Positions 33,619 to 42,823 of a DNA stretch of 64,000 nucleotides are shown in pieces. The notes under the pieces were generated by a model. It made no database searches and was not told where the DNA came from. It saw only the letters and a list, made by a program, of their open reading frames with translations. Each line of letters begins with the position of its first letter. Position 1 is the stretch's first letter. Made by a program: the position numbers and the translations under genes. This DNA is from Halarsenatibacter silvermanii (GTDB lineage Bacteria; Bacillota; Halanaerobiia; Halanaerobiales; Halarsenatibacteraceae): assembly GCF_900103135.1 (NCBI RefSeq), contig NZ_FNGO01000003.1, positions 62,001 to 126,000 on the forward strand, given 5' to 3'.

Positions 33619-34727
33619 TCTTTTACCTCCTGCAGAAGTTCATAGGCCAGTTCCAGCGCCCTCTCATCACCGATGAGTTCCTCCAGAACCTGATAGGGAA
33701 AAGAACCTTCCGGAAAATCTTCGGCTATTTTATCTCTGTTAAGCTGGAGATTCAGGTCATCATCCAGTATCTGCAGATGGAAAACTGAGCCACGAAATTT
33801 GCGGTAATATTCCTGTTTCTTTTTATATGCAGCTTCCGGTATTCTGCCGACAATTTTTATCCTCATAACAGTTTTTTCAGCTTTTTCCTTCTGACGAACT
33901 TCCTGCAGCAGGCAGGCGAAATCATCTTCGCTGTTTACCTCCCGGGCGATATCTATAAACCTGTATTCTCCCGTTTTAACCGGTATCGCTTTCGTGCTTC
34001 CGTCCTTCTCGAGTTCTATATACCAGGCCTGCCCCTCATGACTGCAGTCCAATCCATCTGGTTCCGGAGTTCCACAGTTAAATATATATTCATTTTGAAC
34101 ATTTTCATCGACATTTTTGGGCAGCGGTATATGAGTATGGCCGAGAAGCCAAAGATCAATATCCAGCTCTCTGAGCTCCTCCCGTCTCATGCTGAAATAG
34201 CTATCGGTCATATCCGGAGAAATCCCCTTCAAGGCGCCATGGGCAGCCCCCAGTTTGAATCTGGCATCTTTTATATCCTCTTGTTTTATCCAGTCCAGGT
34301 TGTTTTCCCGCGAGGTTCTATCATCACAGGGGGCAGGATAGATTGTAGCTTCGAGATCAAATCTGTTCAGCTCATAAGGTTTTGTTTTGTCCAGTAAAAC
34401 CACATCGGCCGGAGATTTACGCCTGAAGTCATCCCATAAATCAACCCCTGCGAAATCATGATTGCCCGGAAGTACAACCACCAGGTCTCCAGAAAATTCA
34501 CTTAAAATGTTTATTGCTTCGAGCAGATCCCCCTCGGGTATGGTCACCTTATCGAACAGGTCTCCGGCTATCACGAGCAAATTACATTCACGCCGACAGG
34601 CTTCATCAACAACATTTTTCAGCGACCGGAAGCGAGACTGTTTTAGCTCGCGGGCGGTATCTTCAGGATAACTGGAAAATTTTTTGCCCAGATGCACGTC
34701 CCCGGTCAGCATAATTTTTAGGGTCAA
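33615..34727 (-). CDS. SbcD/Mre11-like (YhaO-type) metallophosphoesterase
   Basis: 370 residues. The N-terminal calcineurin-type phosphoesterase has all metal motifs: TGDVHLGK, AGDLFDK, VLPGNHDF, AAHGAL and GHTHIPLP. Residues of about 270-370 form the capping and C-terminal domain that contacts the ATPase. The start is the TTG at 34727 with GGGAGGG 7 nt upstream; an ATG five codons later has no ribosome site at proper distance. It is the first gene of a two-gene operon with the coiled-coil ATPase and probably acts as its nuclease in double-strand-break or replication-fork repair. Confidence 0.87.
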   Translation of the reverse strand: MTLKIMLTGDVHLGKKFSSYPEDTARELKQSRFRSLKNVVDEACRRECNLLVIAGDLFDKVTIPEGDLLEAINILSEFSGDLVVVLPGNHDFAGVDLWDDFRRKSPADVVLLDKTKPYELNRFDLEATIYPAPCDDRTSRENNLDWIKQEDIKDARFKLGAAHGALKGISPDMTDSYFSMRREELRELDIDLWLLGHTHIPLPKNVDENVQNEYIFNCGTPEPDGLDCSHEGQAWYIELEKDGSTKAIPVKTGEYRFIDIAREVNSEDDFACLLQEVRQKEKAEKTVMRIKIVGRIPEAAYKKKQEYYRKFRGSVFHLQILDDDLNLQLNRDKIAEDFPEGSFPYQVLEELIGDERALELAYELLQEVKE

Positions 34728-34844
34728 AAAACATCCCTCCCTTCCATTTAAAAAACTTTTGCTTTCAGTCGATTATAAGGATGCTGCGGTCGATCTGTAC
34801 AGTCGGTTTGCTTAATAACTTCTTTAAAAGGATTGGTATTCCCT

Positions 34845-34891
34845 GCAAAATAAAAAAATCGGAGGTGATAAAAATCTGCACATCACCTCCG
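34845..34891 (-). terminator. terminator of the acetate permease gene
   Basis: Minus-strand CGGAGGTGAT and ATCACCTCCG form a 10-bp perfect stem followed by ATTTTTTTATTTTG. Confidence 0.9.
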
Positions 34892-34925
34892 AAAGATTGA
34901 GATCTGTCTAAACCGTTTTTTATTT

Positions 34926-35540
34926 TTATCTTTCATCTGCGGGAGTGCCGCTGACTCTCTGTTCGTCTACGACTGGAGAACCGATAGGAAGAACTTCTTT
35001 ATCGAAGGTCGCATTGATAACTTCCGCTGCTGAGGTATACCAGGCAATCGAAGCACAGATTATGCCCAGATAACCTCCCATATGACCAAAGACTGGTGAA
35101 ATAAAATCTCCCAGGGCCAGCAGAGCGAAGGTAACCCAGAGGGTCAAAAATATAAGCCAGACAGCTTTGTTCAGAGAGAAACTGGCCAGCCACATGTAAA
35201 AGGTGAATATTGCCCAGGCGGTCAGCACAAGTCCCATCGACATCAAGTGAGCATCGCCCAGCTCGAGCCAACCCAAAAACAGGGAATATTCAAGCAGAGC
35301 ATAAAACATCCACCAGGCTCCAAAAGAAGTGAAGGCGGTAGCACCAAATGTGTTTCCGGTTTTAAATTCCCACATACCGGACATAAATTGAGCCAGACCG
35401 CCATAAAATAAAGCCAGAGGAGCTACAATTGCAGCTCCCTCAGCCGGCATTATTCCGGCATTATAAAAGCTCAATACAAAAGTTGTCAGTGCGAATCCTC
35501 CCAGACCCAGAGGAGCGGGGTCAGCTATTTCATTACTCAT
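34926..35540 (-). CDS. acetate uptake transporter, GPR1/FUN34/YaaH (SatP) family
   Basis: 204 residues with six helices. The family signature NPAPLGL appears as DPAPLGLGGFALTTF at residue 7. The FYGGLAQFMSGMWEFKTGNTFGATAFTSFGAWWM segment (two parts) is typical. Members carry acetate or succinate with protons. GGAGG precedes the ATG. It is monocistronic and probably functionally linked with acs at 7176-9149. A 24-bp inverted repeat lies 30-55 bp upstream of the start codon. Confidence 0.92.
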   Translation of the reverse strand: MSNEIADPAPLGLGGFALTTFVLSFYNAGIMPAEGAAIVAPLALFYGGLAQFMSGMWEFKTGNTFGATAFTSFGAWWMFYALLEYSLFLGWLELGDAHLMSMGLVLTAWAIFTFYMWLASFSLNKAVWLIFLTLWVTFALLALGDFISPVFGHMGGYLGIICASIAWYTSAAEVINATFDKEVLPIGSPVVDEQRVSGTPADER

Positions 35541-35570
35541 AAAAATATAACCTCCAGCGCAAAGTTTTTA

Positions 35571-35594
35571 TTGTGAATATAATAATTTTCACAA
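35571..35594. promoter_or_regulatory. inverted repeat TTGTGAA-N10-TTCACAA upstream of the acetate permease
   Basis: Perfect 7-bp arms (35571-35577 and 35588-35594) flank an AT-only centre, 31 bp before the start codon. The arms look like CRP/FNR or Rex half sites, but the 10-bp separation is larger than in either family. It may be an operator of an unidentified regulator. Confidence 0.5.
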
Positions 35595-35693
35595 TCAATC
35601 TTATCATATTAAAAACAAATTTACAAATCAGCCTAACTCAAATACAGCTTTTTTTATTTTATTTAATGAAATGAGATCAATTATTCCATCCGC

Positions 35694-36371
35694 TTACAGC
35701 TGCTTTTCACGTGCCTCCGGATCGAATTTATCCTCCCGATTGGGGCAATTTTCGCGCGCACAGAGGCGGCAGTTGTTATAATCTTTTTCATCGGCAAAGA
35801 AGATCCCGGATACCGATTTATTCGGTTTCATCAGCATAGAATCGGTGAGCTCAACTCCGATTTTTTTATAGACATTCCCCAGCAAATCAAAAAGACTTTT
35901 CTGCTGAGCTATAGGCCAATCCTCAAGAGAACCGGGATTCATTCTGGACATGGCACCGGGATTAAAATTGTTTTTTATATGCTTTTCCAGTTTTTCTCTG
36001 GCATCAGCAAGAAATATCTCTTTAATATCATCTGTCAGATAATCATCCATCATGTTGTCAAAATTTCCAGCCCAATCCTCCAGCTCGCAGCCGCAGGTCG
36101 CTACAAAAGGAAAAACCCGGCCCACATCTTTCAGATTTTCACTCAAAATCCTGCTCTCAAACTTTATGCCTTCAATCTGCACTTCCTCATCATCAATTTC
36201 ATCTATAAAAGCCACCTTATAGATCGCTTTAGGCCGGGCAATCTCGATAGCTTCTTCAGCCAGCTGCAAAAATCTTTGCTTCCAGCCCTCCCTTTCCGCA
36301 AACTTGCTCATATTAAAAAGCTCTTCAGATGTTCTTTTCGGTTTTATATCATCCAGCAGGATTTCTTTCAT
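35694..36371 (-). CDS. stand-alone B12-dependent methionine synthase activation-domain protein
   Basis: 225 residues related to the C-terminal reactivation domain of MetH, as found on its own in anaerobes. The typical MNPGSLEDWPIAQQKSLFDLLG segment lies near residue 150, and the protein ends in a cysteine motif NCRLCARENCPNR. Such proteins occur with corrinoid methyltransferases and are thought to help reactivate or bind the cobalamin protein. The ATG at 36371 follows GGGGGAG at 5 nt; the longer frame lacks a ribosome site. A Nudix gene lies 63 bp upstream on the same strand. No metH or corrinoid protein is in the window. Confidence 0.82.
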   Translation of the reverse strand: MKEILLDDIKPKRTSEELFNMSKFAEREGWKQRFLQLAEEAIEIARPKAIYKVAFIDEIDDEEVQIEGIKFESRILSENLKDVGRVFPFVATCGCELEDWAGNFDNMMDDYLTDDIKEIFLADAREKLEKHIKNNFNPGAMSRMNPGSLEDWPIAQQKSLFDLLGNVYKKIGVELTDSMLMKPNKSVSGIFFADEKDYNNCRLCARENCPNREDKFDPEAREKQL

Positions 36372-36434
36372 CGACTCTCCCCCTATTCTGTTTCCTCCAA
36401 ACTGAAAAAATTTCAAGATTAATCGACTTCAAAT

Positions 36435-37088
36435 TCAATCAAATTTTGCTTCAAAATTCTCTTTATTCCTCGCCTCAAAACAGAGCTTAATCTCCTCCTC
36501 TGTATTGCGCTCTTTGGATATATTCGGCAGGTCATCTCTTCCGTAAAATTTAGCGGTGGATGTTTCAATATTTTCCTGAAAATCCATCGAAATAAAATCG
36601 CACTCCACGAATATTTTATAGATACCGTAGAAGGAAAGGGCTTCCTCATCCTTAGTTCCCCTGTCAAAAACACCGATAATTCGCCGGGGATTTATTTCGA
36701 CTCCCGCTTCTTCGTGCGCTTCTTTGATTAGATTTTCCTTAAGCGACCACTCTATATCGGCCCAGCCACCGGGCAGCGACCACCGATCATTAATTTTTTC
36801 TTTGACCATCAAAATATCTCCCTTCCGAAAGATAGCTGCTCTTACGTCAACCCGGGGAGTGGGATATCCTATCTCACTTTCCAGCAGATCCTCAGCTTTT
36901 TCCTTTTCTAAACTGCTGTACTCGCGCAAAATTTCGGCACCTATTTTTTGAATCTCTTTAAATCTTTCTCGGTCATATTTGTTTTCAGAATAAGTCAGCC
37001 CGGCCTGAGCTATAGTCTGCAGCCGCCGGGCGTAGCTTAGCCACCCTGGAGCTTTATTCCGATCTTCGCTTTTTTCTGAATCCTCCAA
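36435..37088 (-). CDS. Nudix hydrolase with N-terminal extension
   Basis: 217 residues. The N-terminal 70 residues (QTIAQAGLTYSENKYDRERF) match the helical extension of Nudix enzymes acting on sugar nucleotides or related pyrophosphates. The Nudix box is GGWADIEWSLKEN then EAHEEAGVEI. The catalytic EExG half is intact, but the first conserved Glu position reads Trp, with Glu one residue earlier. It begins at a TTG with GGGGGG 7 nt upstream. The substrate is unknown. Confidence 0.85.
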   Translation of the reverse strand: MEDSEKSEDRNKAPGWLSYARRLQTIAQAGLTYSENKYDRERFKEIQKIGAEILREYSSLEKEKAEDLLESEIGYPTPRVDVRAAIFRKGDILMVKEKINDRWSLPGGWADIEWSLKENLIKEAHEEAGVEINPRRIIGVFDRGTKDEEALSFYGIYKIFVECDFISMDFQENIETSTAKFYGRDDLPNISKERNTEEEIKLCFEARNKENFEAKFD

Positions 37089-37142
37089 AATTCATCCCCC
37101 CTACTTTTTGTTTTGAAGCTGGCAGGACCTGCAGTCCAGAAA

Positions 37143-37781
37143 TTAGTTGAGCAGGCTGAGTAAAATGGTAAAATAATGAGATATGCTGCCGCCCAGAACA
37201 AAAATATGCCAGATAGCATGATTGTATTTCAGATCTTTTTTGACATAAAACAATACACCTACCGTGTAAAAAAGCCCGCCCAGGGCCAGAAAAATAAGGC
37301 TGGTAGTTCCCAGTGCCACCAGCAGCGATCTCAGCACGAAGATACTCAACCAACCCATGACCAGATAAAGGAAAAAAGACACTTTTTCCAGCCTATTAAA
37401 CCAGAAAACATTTATGATAATTCCCGCCAGCGCCAAAATCCAGATGATAATGAAAATGGTCCAGCCGGTTCTATTCCGCAAAAACAAAATGGTTATGGGG
37501 GTGTAGGTTCCCGCTATCAGCAGATATATAGCAGAATGGTCTATTATCTTGAGAATATACTTCGCTTTACCCCGGGGAAAACTATGATAAAGGGTTGAAG
37601 CCAGATAAAGAATGACAAGAGTGGACCCATAAATACTGCTGGCAACTATATGCCGCCTGCCGCCGTATAGCTGGGCTACAACGATTAAAACGGCCAGAGC
37701 AGTGAGGGACATACCCAGCCCTGCTCCATGCAGGACAGCATTAGCTATCTCTTCGTGATCATAATCTTCTTCCTCAGTCAT
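37143..37781 (-). CDS. hemolysin III / YqfA family membrane protein
   Basis: 212 residues, seven helices, with the family's features: ANAVLHGAGLGMSL near the start, ASSIYGSTLVILYLASTLYHSF, DHSAIYLLIAGTYTPI and a C-terminal AIWHIFVLGGSISHYF. The His and Asp residues in these segments form the zinc site of the related PAQR receptors. The physiological role in bacteria is not settled despite the name. The ATG at 37781 follows GAGGTGG at 5 nt. Confidence 0.9.
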   Translation of the reverse strand: MTEEEDYDHEEIANAVLHGAGLGMSLTALAVLIVVAQLYGGRRHIVASSIYGSTLVILYLASTLYHSFPRGKAKYILKIIDHSAIYLLIAGTYTPITILFLRNRTGWTIFIIIWILALAGIIINVFWFNRLEKVSFFLYLVMGWLSIFVLRSLLVALGTTSLIFLALGGLFYTVGVLFYVKKDLKYNHAIWHIFVLGGSISHYFTILLSLLN

Positions 37782-37837
37782 TTTTTCCACCTCATATGTT
37801 ACTTCTTGATCCTTCCAGGCACATCCTCCTTTAATGC

Positions 37838-37881
37838 TAAAAACAAAACCCCTGCCCCATTTTTGCGCAAATAAGGCAGGG
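37838..37881 (-). terminator. terminator of the hydrogenase operon
   Basis: Minus-strand CCCTGCC and GGCAGGG (37881-37875 and 37856-37850) form a stem followed by GTTTTGTTTTTAG, 65 bp after the hydA stop. Confidence 0.8.
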
Positions 37882-37945
37882 ATTATTAAATTATCTGTAT
37901 TGATTAGATTTATAAAAGTCTTAATCCAGGGTCTTAATGCAGGTT

Positions 37946-39712
37946 TTAACCACCATTTTTAGCATAACTATCCCGGGTCGTATAATCAGTATGCAGAAGC
38001 TCATGGGCCCTGCTACTGCCGGCCTCTTTCAGATATTCACTGTAAAGCTTCTGCACCTGAGGATTCTCATGCGATTTCCGCCTGTCTTTTTCTCTATCTA
38101 TTTCGTATAAAGCTTTCATTCTCTTTTCCAGAGTCTCACTTTCTCTTGAAATCGGCTGACCGCCTCCACCTATACATCCGCCCGGACAGCTCATAAATTC
38201 GACAAAGTGATATTCTCGGCCGTTTTTGATCGCTTCCAGTACCTCCCGGGCATTGCCCAAACCGTGAGAGACCGCTATATTTACCTCCGTTCCGTTCAAT
38301 TCCAGCGAGGCTTCTTTTATACCCTCGGATAGTCCCCGGGCCGGGGAAAAGTCCAGCTCCGGCAGCTCCTGTTCTGTAATCAATTCATAGGCTGTTCTCA
38401 AAGCTGCTTCCATCACGCCGCCAGTCGTGCCAAATATGGCAGCAGCTCCGGTGGAACTACCCATCAGCTTGTCATAATTGCCTTCCGGCAGATTCCAGAG
38501 ATGAATGCCCTGCTGTTTTATCATCTGGGCAAATTCTCTCGTGGTCAGTACATAATCAACATCCTCTTCCATTTCCGGCCGGTCAGCTTCATATTTTTTT
38601 GCTGTGCAGGGCATTATAGAAACTACGGTCAGTTCATCTGGATCAAGATTTTCTTTTTCCAGATAATATGAATTGGCCAGAGCTCCAAACATCTGCTGGG
38701 GTGATTTGCAGCTGGAAACATTATCAAGGAATTCAGGATAGAAAGCCTCGATAAATTTAATCCAGCCCGGACTGCAGGAGGTGAAAAGCGGCAGCTGCCC
38801 GCCAGATTCAAATCTCTCGATAAACTCAGTGCCCTCTTCCATTATGGTTAAATCAGCGGTAAACTGGGTGTCAAAAACCCCATCAAAACCCATAATTCTC
38901 AAAGCCGAAACCATCTTACCGGTGGCAATGGTTCCAGGGGGCTGATCAAACTCCTCGGCCAGCGCTACCCTCACCGCCGGAGCAGTCTGTACAATTACAT
39001 GCTGATCGGAATCATTCAAAGCCCGCCATACCTCATTGATGTACTCTTTTTCAGCGATAGCTCCGGTCGGACAGGCCACCGCACACTGCCCACACATTAC
39101 ACAGGGACTGCTGGCCAATTCCTCAAAATAAGCCGGACCTATTTTTGTCTCAAATCCGCGGCCTTCAGCTGCCAGCACATTGACTGTTTGCGTATCACTG
39201 CATATATTCTCACAGCGCCGGCAGTTTATGCATTTATCGGGCACCCGCCTTAAAGCAGGAGATGATTCATCCACGGGCTGCTCTGTTTTTTCACCGGAAA
39301 ATCTAACATCCCTTATCCCCATCTCCTCTGTTATCTGACGAAGTTCGCAGCTGCCATTTTTCACACAGCTGGGACAATCACTTTCGTGGTTGGATAAAAG
39401 AAATTCAAGATTCATGATCCGGGTCTGCCTCACGCGATCATTCTTAGTCTCAATGCGCATACCTTCTTCCAGAGGAGTATTACAGGAAGTTATCAATTCA
39501 CCGCTATCTACATTTTCTACCAGACAAACCCTGCAGGCTCCGCTTTCGTAGACTCCCTCCATATAACAGAGATTGGGGACTTCTTTATTGATAGATCTCA
39601 GAAACTCTAATACAGTCATATCCTCGGCAGCGGTATATTCTTCGCCATCAACGCTAATTTTTAAACCCTGTTTTTGTTCTATATCTTCAGAATTAATCTC
39701 TTTATCAGCCAT
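37946..39712 (-). CDS. hydA: [FeFe] hydrogenase catalytic subunit, NADH-linked type
   Basis: 588 residues. Domain order: 2Fe-2S domain (Cys in NLCYMEGVYESGACRVC), His-ligated 4Fe-4S (HESDCPSCVKNGSC), two 4Fe-4S sites (CINCRRCENIC and CVMCGQCAVACP), then the H-cluster domain. H-cluster motifs are FTSCSPGW (L1), MPCTAKKYE (L2) and FMSCPGGCIGGGGQ (L3). In L1 the second Cys of the common TSCCP form, the proton-relay residue, is Ser. The start is the ATG at 39712 with AGGAGGG at 5 nt. It lies 24 bp downstream of hydB, last in the hydC-hydB-hydA operon. HydABC complexes couple NADH plus reduced ferredoxin to H2 or the reverse. Maturases HydEFG are not in the window. Confidence 0.93.
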   Translation of the reverse strand: MADKEINSEDIEQKQGLKISVDGEEYTAAEDMTVLEFLRSINKEVPNLCYMEGVYESGACRVCLVENVDSGELITSCNTPLEEGMRIETKNDRVRQTRIMNLEFLLSNHESDCPSCVKNGSCELRQITEEMGIRDVRFSGEKTEQPVDESSPALRRVPDKCINCRRCENICSDTQTVNVLAAEGRGFETKIGPAYFEELASSPCVMCGQCAVACPTGAIAEKEYINEVWRALNDSDQHVIVQTAPAVRVALAEEFDQPPGTIATGKMVSALRIMGFDGVFDTQFTADLTIMEEGTEFIERFESGGQLPLFTSCSPGWIKFIEAFYPEFLDNVSSCKSPQQMFGALANSYYLEKENLDPDELTVVSIMPCTAKKYEADRPEMEEDVDYVLTTREFAQMIKQQGIHLWNLPEGNYDKLMGSSTGAAAIFGTTGGVMEAALRTAYELITEQELPELDFSPARGLSEGIKEASLELNGTEVNIAVSHGLGNAREVLEAIKNGREYHFVEFMSCPGGCIGGGGQPISRESETLEKRMKALYEIDREKDRRKSHENPQVQKLYSEYLKEAGSSRAHELLHTDYTTRDSYAKNGG

Positions 39713-39736
39713 GCTCTCCCTCCTCACAACTTTTTC

Positions 39737-42700
39737 TTATATATCGCAGCGCAGGCAGCGGGAAGCCTCTTCCCGGGCCTGATCCTCAGAATATCCTTTT
39801 TCAACTTCTTTAAATCCCTGCAGGCGCTCTGAAAGAAGTATCTCTGGCATCTTAACTCTGGGTTTTTCCTCTTCTATTATCGGTTCTGTCAGTTCTCTTT
39901 CCACTTCGCTTTCGGGAACTACCTCTCCATCTCCTCCCAGGTATTGATCTATTTCGCGCGCTACCTCTTTACCCTGCTGTACACACTCGACTACAGTTGA
40001 AGGCCCTTTTACGCAGTCACCGCCGGCAAATATCCATTCGACTCTGGTGCTGAGATCTTCATTGACATCGATCAATCCATTTTCGTTCAGCTCCACCATT
40101 GTTTCACCGTTATTGAAATTGTCCTCGACAGTTTGACCTATTGCTACGACGACTATATCGGATTCGAGTTCAAATTTTCTCTCCTCATCGGGAATGGGCC
40201 GACGACGACCGCTCTGATCGAATTCACCTTCTTTCATTTCGACACATTCGACAGCTTTGACCTCTATATCTTCTCTGGCGATCTTAACCGGACTCACCTG
40301 AGTGTACATATTGACTTTTTCATATTTAGCTTTCTCAACCTCTTCGGTATTGGCTGGCATCTCCTCTTCCCGGCGCCGATAGACTATATTGACTTCTTCA
40401 GCTCCCAGCCGCACGGCATTGCGGGCCACATCTATAGCTGAATTTCCCCCTCCGATCACAGATATTTTCTTATCTTTCATGTCAACTCTGTTAGGGTTTA
40501 TATTGATATCCTCCAGAAGATCTATTGCATTATGAACTCCACCAAGTTCTTCACCTTTAATATTGAGCTGATAATCTTCATGAGCACCAACCGCGAGGTG
40601 CACAGCTTTAAAACCCTGACGTCTCAATTCGTCCAGAGTGACATCCTGACCGACCTCTGTTTCGAGCTCCAGTTCAACACCCATGGTTGTCAAAACGGTT
40701 ATCTCTTCATTTAATTTCTCCTGAGGAAGCCTGTATTCAGGTATTCCCTGAGCCAGCAGACCGCCAGCAACCGAATCTTCTTCGAATATCGTAACCTGAT
40801 ATCCCTTTCTGCGCAGATAAAAAGCTGAAGTTAGCCCGGCCGGACCTGAGCCAACGACTGCGATCCTTTCGTTCTTCTCCTCTTCAATCTGAGGTATGGG
40901 ATAACCACCCTCCATTTTTGGCACCACATCACTGACAAAACGTTTAAGCTCTCTTATGGCCAATCCTTCATCCAGCGACCTGCGGTTACAGGAGGGTTCG
41001 CAGAGATTGTAACAGACCCGGCCGCAGATTAGAACCAGCGGATTTTCCCGTTGAATTTCCTTATATGCCTGTTTGTATTCTCCTCTCCTGATGAGATCGA
41101 TATATTTGGGCACATCAACGTTGGCCGGGCAGGAATTCTGGCAGGGAGAATTAAAAAGCGGTGCACATCGAGAAGCTTCGCAGTAATCATTTTCTATATG
41201 ATCTAGATATTCGTCTTCAAAATAGCGGGCGGTGCTAACCACCGGATTGGGCGCGGTCTGTCCCAGTCCGCAAAAAGAGGAATCCTGGACCTTTTCTCCC
41301 ATGTCAAGCAGCATCTCGTAATCCTCATGATCAGCTTCCCCCTCGGTTATACGGTTCAATGCTTCCAGCATACGGGTTGTTCCAATCCGGCAGGGGGTGC
41401 ATTTGCCGCAGGATTCATCCTTGCAGAAATCGATAAAGTATTTCGCCAGGTCGACCATGCAATCCTGTTCATCCATGACTATCAATCCGCCGGATCCCAT
41501 TATCGTCCCTAGTTCCTGAAGAGAATCGTAATCTATAGGCACATTGAGATGTTCGACCGGTATACAGCCGCCGGAAGGCCCTCCAGTCTGAGCTGCTTTA
41601 AAGTTGCCGCCGTCAATTAAACCGTCCCCTATATCAAAAACGATCTCTCCCAGAGAAGTGCCCATCGGTATTTCTACCAGTCCGTTATTTTTTACCTTGC
41701 CGGCCAGGGCAAATACTTTTGTGCCCGGACTATTCTCTGTTCCTATATCTCTAAACCATTCATGCCCGTTGGCGATGATAGCAGGAACATTGGCCAGCGT
41801 CTCGACATTATTAATTACGGTGGGATCGTCCTTAAAACCTTCCTCGGGTGGGAAAGGGGGTCTGGGCCGCGGTTCACCGCGCTGTCCTTCAAGAGAGGCA
41901 AGCAAAGCGGTCTCCTCCCCACAGACAAAAGCTCCGGCCCCAAGTCGAATCTCCAGTTTAAAATTAAAACCCGAACCCATTATGTCCTTGCCCAGAAGTC
42001 CCAATTCTTCAGCCTGAGAAATAGCCTTTTTAAGTCTTTCGATAGCCAGAGGATACTCAGCCCGACAGTAAACATAACCATGATTGGCTCCGATCGCATA
42101 TCCGGCGATAGTCATACCCTCTATAAGCCTGTGAGGGTCTCCCTCGAGTAAGCTTCTATCCATGAATGCTCCGGGATCTCCTTCATCCGCATTACAAACC
42201 AGATATTTATCTTCACTCTCATTATCACGGGCAAATTTCCATTTTAAACCGGTTGAGAACCCCCCTCCTCCGCGGCCGCGGAGTTTGGCGTCTTCAATCT
42301 CATCTATAATCCCTTTCGGTTTCATCTTCTTCAGAGTTTTGGCCAGCCCTTTATAGGAGCCATGACTGATAGCAGCTCTGATGCTTTCCGGATCTATAAC
42401 TCCGCAGTTTTTCAGAACTATCCTTTCCTGCGGCTCAAAAAAGTCAGAATCAAAAGAAACACGCCAGCGGGAGATGATGTTGCCGGAGACTATATGCTGT
42501 TCAACCAGCTCTTCCACCTTTTCGGCCGTAATATCCTCGTAAAGTATTCTGACATCCCCCTGTCTTATCTCCACCAGAGGCTCGCCCACACAATAACCCA
42601 TGCAGCCGGTTTTGGCCAGCTCAATATCTTTGATGTTTTTTCTTTCGATTTCATTTTTAAGTGCTGTGATAGTATTCTCCGCACCTGCTGCAATACCGCA

Positions 42701-42814
42701 TGTACCCATCCCAACAACAATTACCGTATCAGCGCTCTTCTTTCGCTCGCTGTTAAATTCTTTTTTGATTTCATCAAGATCATTCCGATTTTCCACCATA
42801 TCTATCATTTCCAT
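39737..42814 (-). CDS. hydB: HydB/NuoF-type flavoprotein fused to a GltD/NfnB-like NADPH oxidoreductase
   Basis: 1025 residues. Residues 1-120 are a thioredoxin-like 2Fe-2S domain (GTCGIAAG, TGCMGYC). Residues 130-560 are NuoF-like with FMN loop RGRGGGGFSTGLKW, NADH loop GAGAFVCGEETALLASLEG and 4Fe-4S motif SCGKCTPCRIGT. The usual C-terminal 2x4Fe-4S ferredoxin domain of HydB is replaced by a complete GltD-like module. This has Fe-S cysteines CQNSCPANVDVP and CGRVCYNLCEPSC, FAD site VVGSGPAGLTSAFYLRRKG, NAD(P)H site VIGGGNSAIDVARNA with YRRREEEMPA, and the C-terminal EASRCLRCD. The protein therefore has two nicotinamide sites. With HydA and HydC it could bifurcate among NADH, NADPH, ferredoxin and H2. 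Confidence 0.9.
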   Translation of the reverse strand: MEMIDMVENRNDLDEIKKEFNSERKKSADTVIVVGMGTCGIAAGAENTITALKNEIERKNIKDIELAKTGCMGYCVGEPLVEIRQGDVRILYEDITAEKVEELVEQHIVSGNIISRWRVSFDSDFFEPQERIVLKNCGVIDPESIRAAISHGSYKGLAKTLKKMKPKGIIDEIEDAKLRGRGGGGFSTGLKWKFARDNESEDKYLVCNADEGDPGAFMDRSLLEGDPHRLIEGMTIAGYAIGANHGYVYCRAEYPLAIERLKKAISQAEELGLLGKDIMGSGFNFKLEIRLGAGAFVCGEETALLASLEGQRGEPRPRPPFPPEEGFKDDPTVINNVETLANVPAIIANGHEWFRDIGTENSPGTKVFALAGKVKNNGLVEIPMGTSLGEIVFDIGDGLIDGGNFKAAQTGGPSGGCIPVEHLNVPIDYDSLQELGTIMGSGGLIVMDEQDCMVDLAKYFIDFCKDESCGKCTPCRIGTTRMLEALNRITEGEADHEDYEMLLDMGEKVQDSSFCGLGQTAPNPVVSTARYFEDEYLDHIENDYCEASRCAPLFNSPCQNSCPANVDVPKYIDLIRRGEYKQAYKEIQRENPLVLICGRVCYNLCEPSCNRRSLDEGLAIRELKRFVSDVVPKMEGGYPIPQIEEEKNERIAVVGSGPAGLTSAFYLRRKGYQVTIFEEDSVAGGLLAQGIPEYRLPQEKLNEEITVLTTMGVELELETEVGQDVTLDELRRQGFKAVHLAVGAHEDYQLNIKGEELGGVHNAIDLLEDININPNRVDMKDKKISVIGGGNSAIDVARNAVRLGAEEVNIVYRRREEEMPANTEEVEKAKYEKVNMYTQVSPVKIAREDIEVKAVECVEMKEGEFDQSGRRRPIPDEERKFELESDIVVVAIGQTVEDNFNNGETMVELNENGLIDVNEDLSTRVEWIFAGGDCVKGPSTVVECVQQGKEVAREIDQYLGGDGEVVPESEVERELTEPIIEEEKPRVKMPEILLSERLQGFKEVEKGYSEDQAREEASRCLRCDI

Positions 42815-42823
42815 AATATCCTC

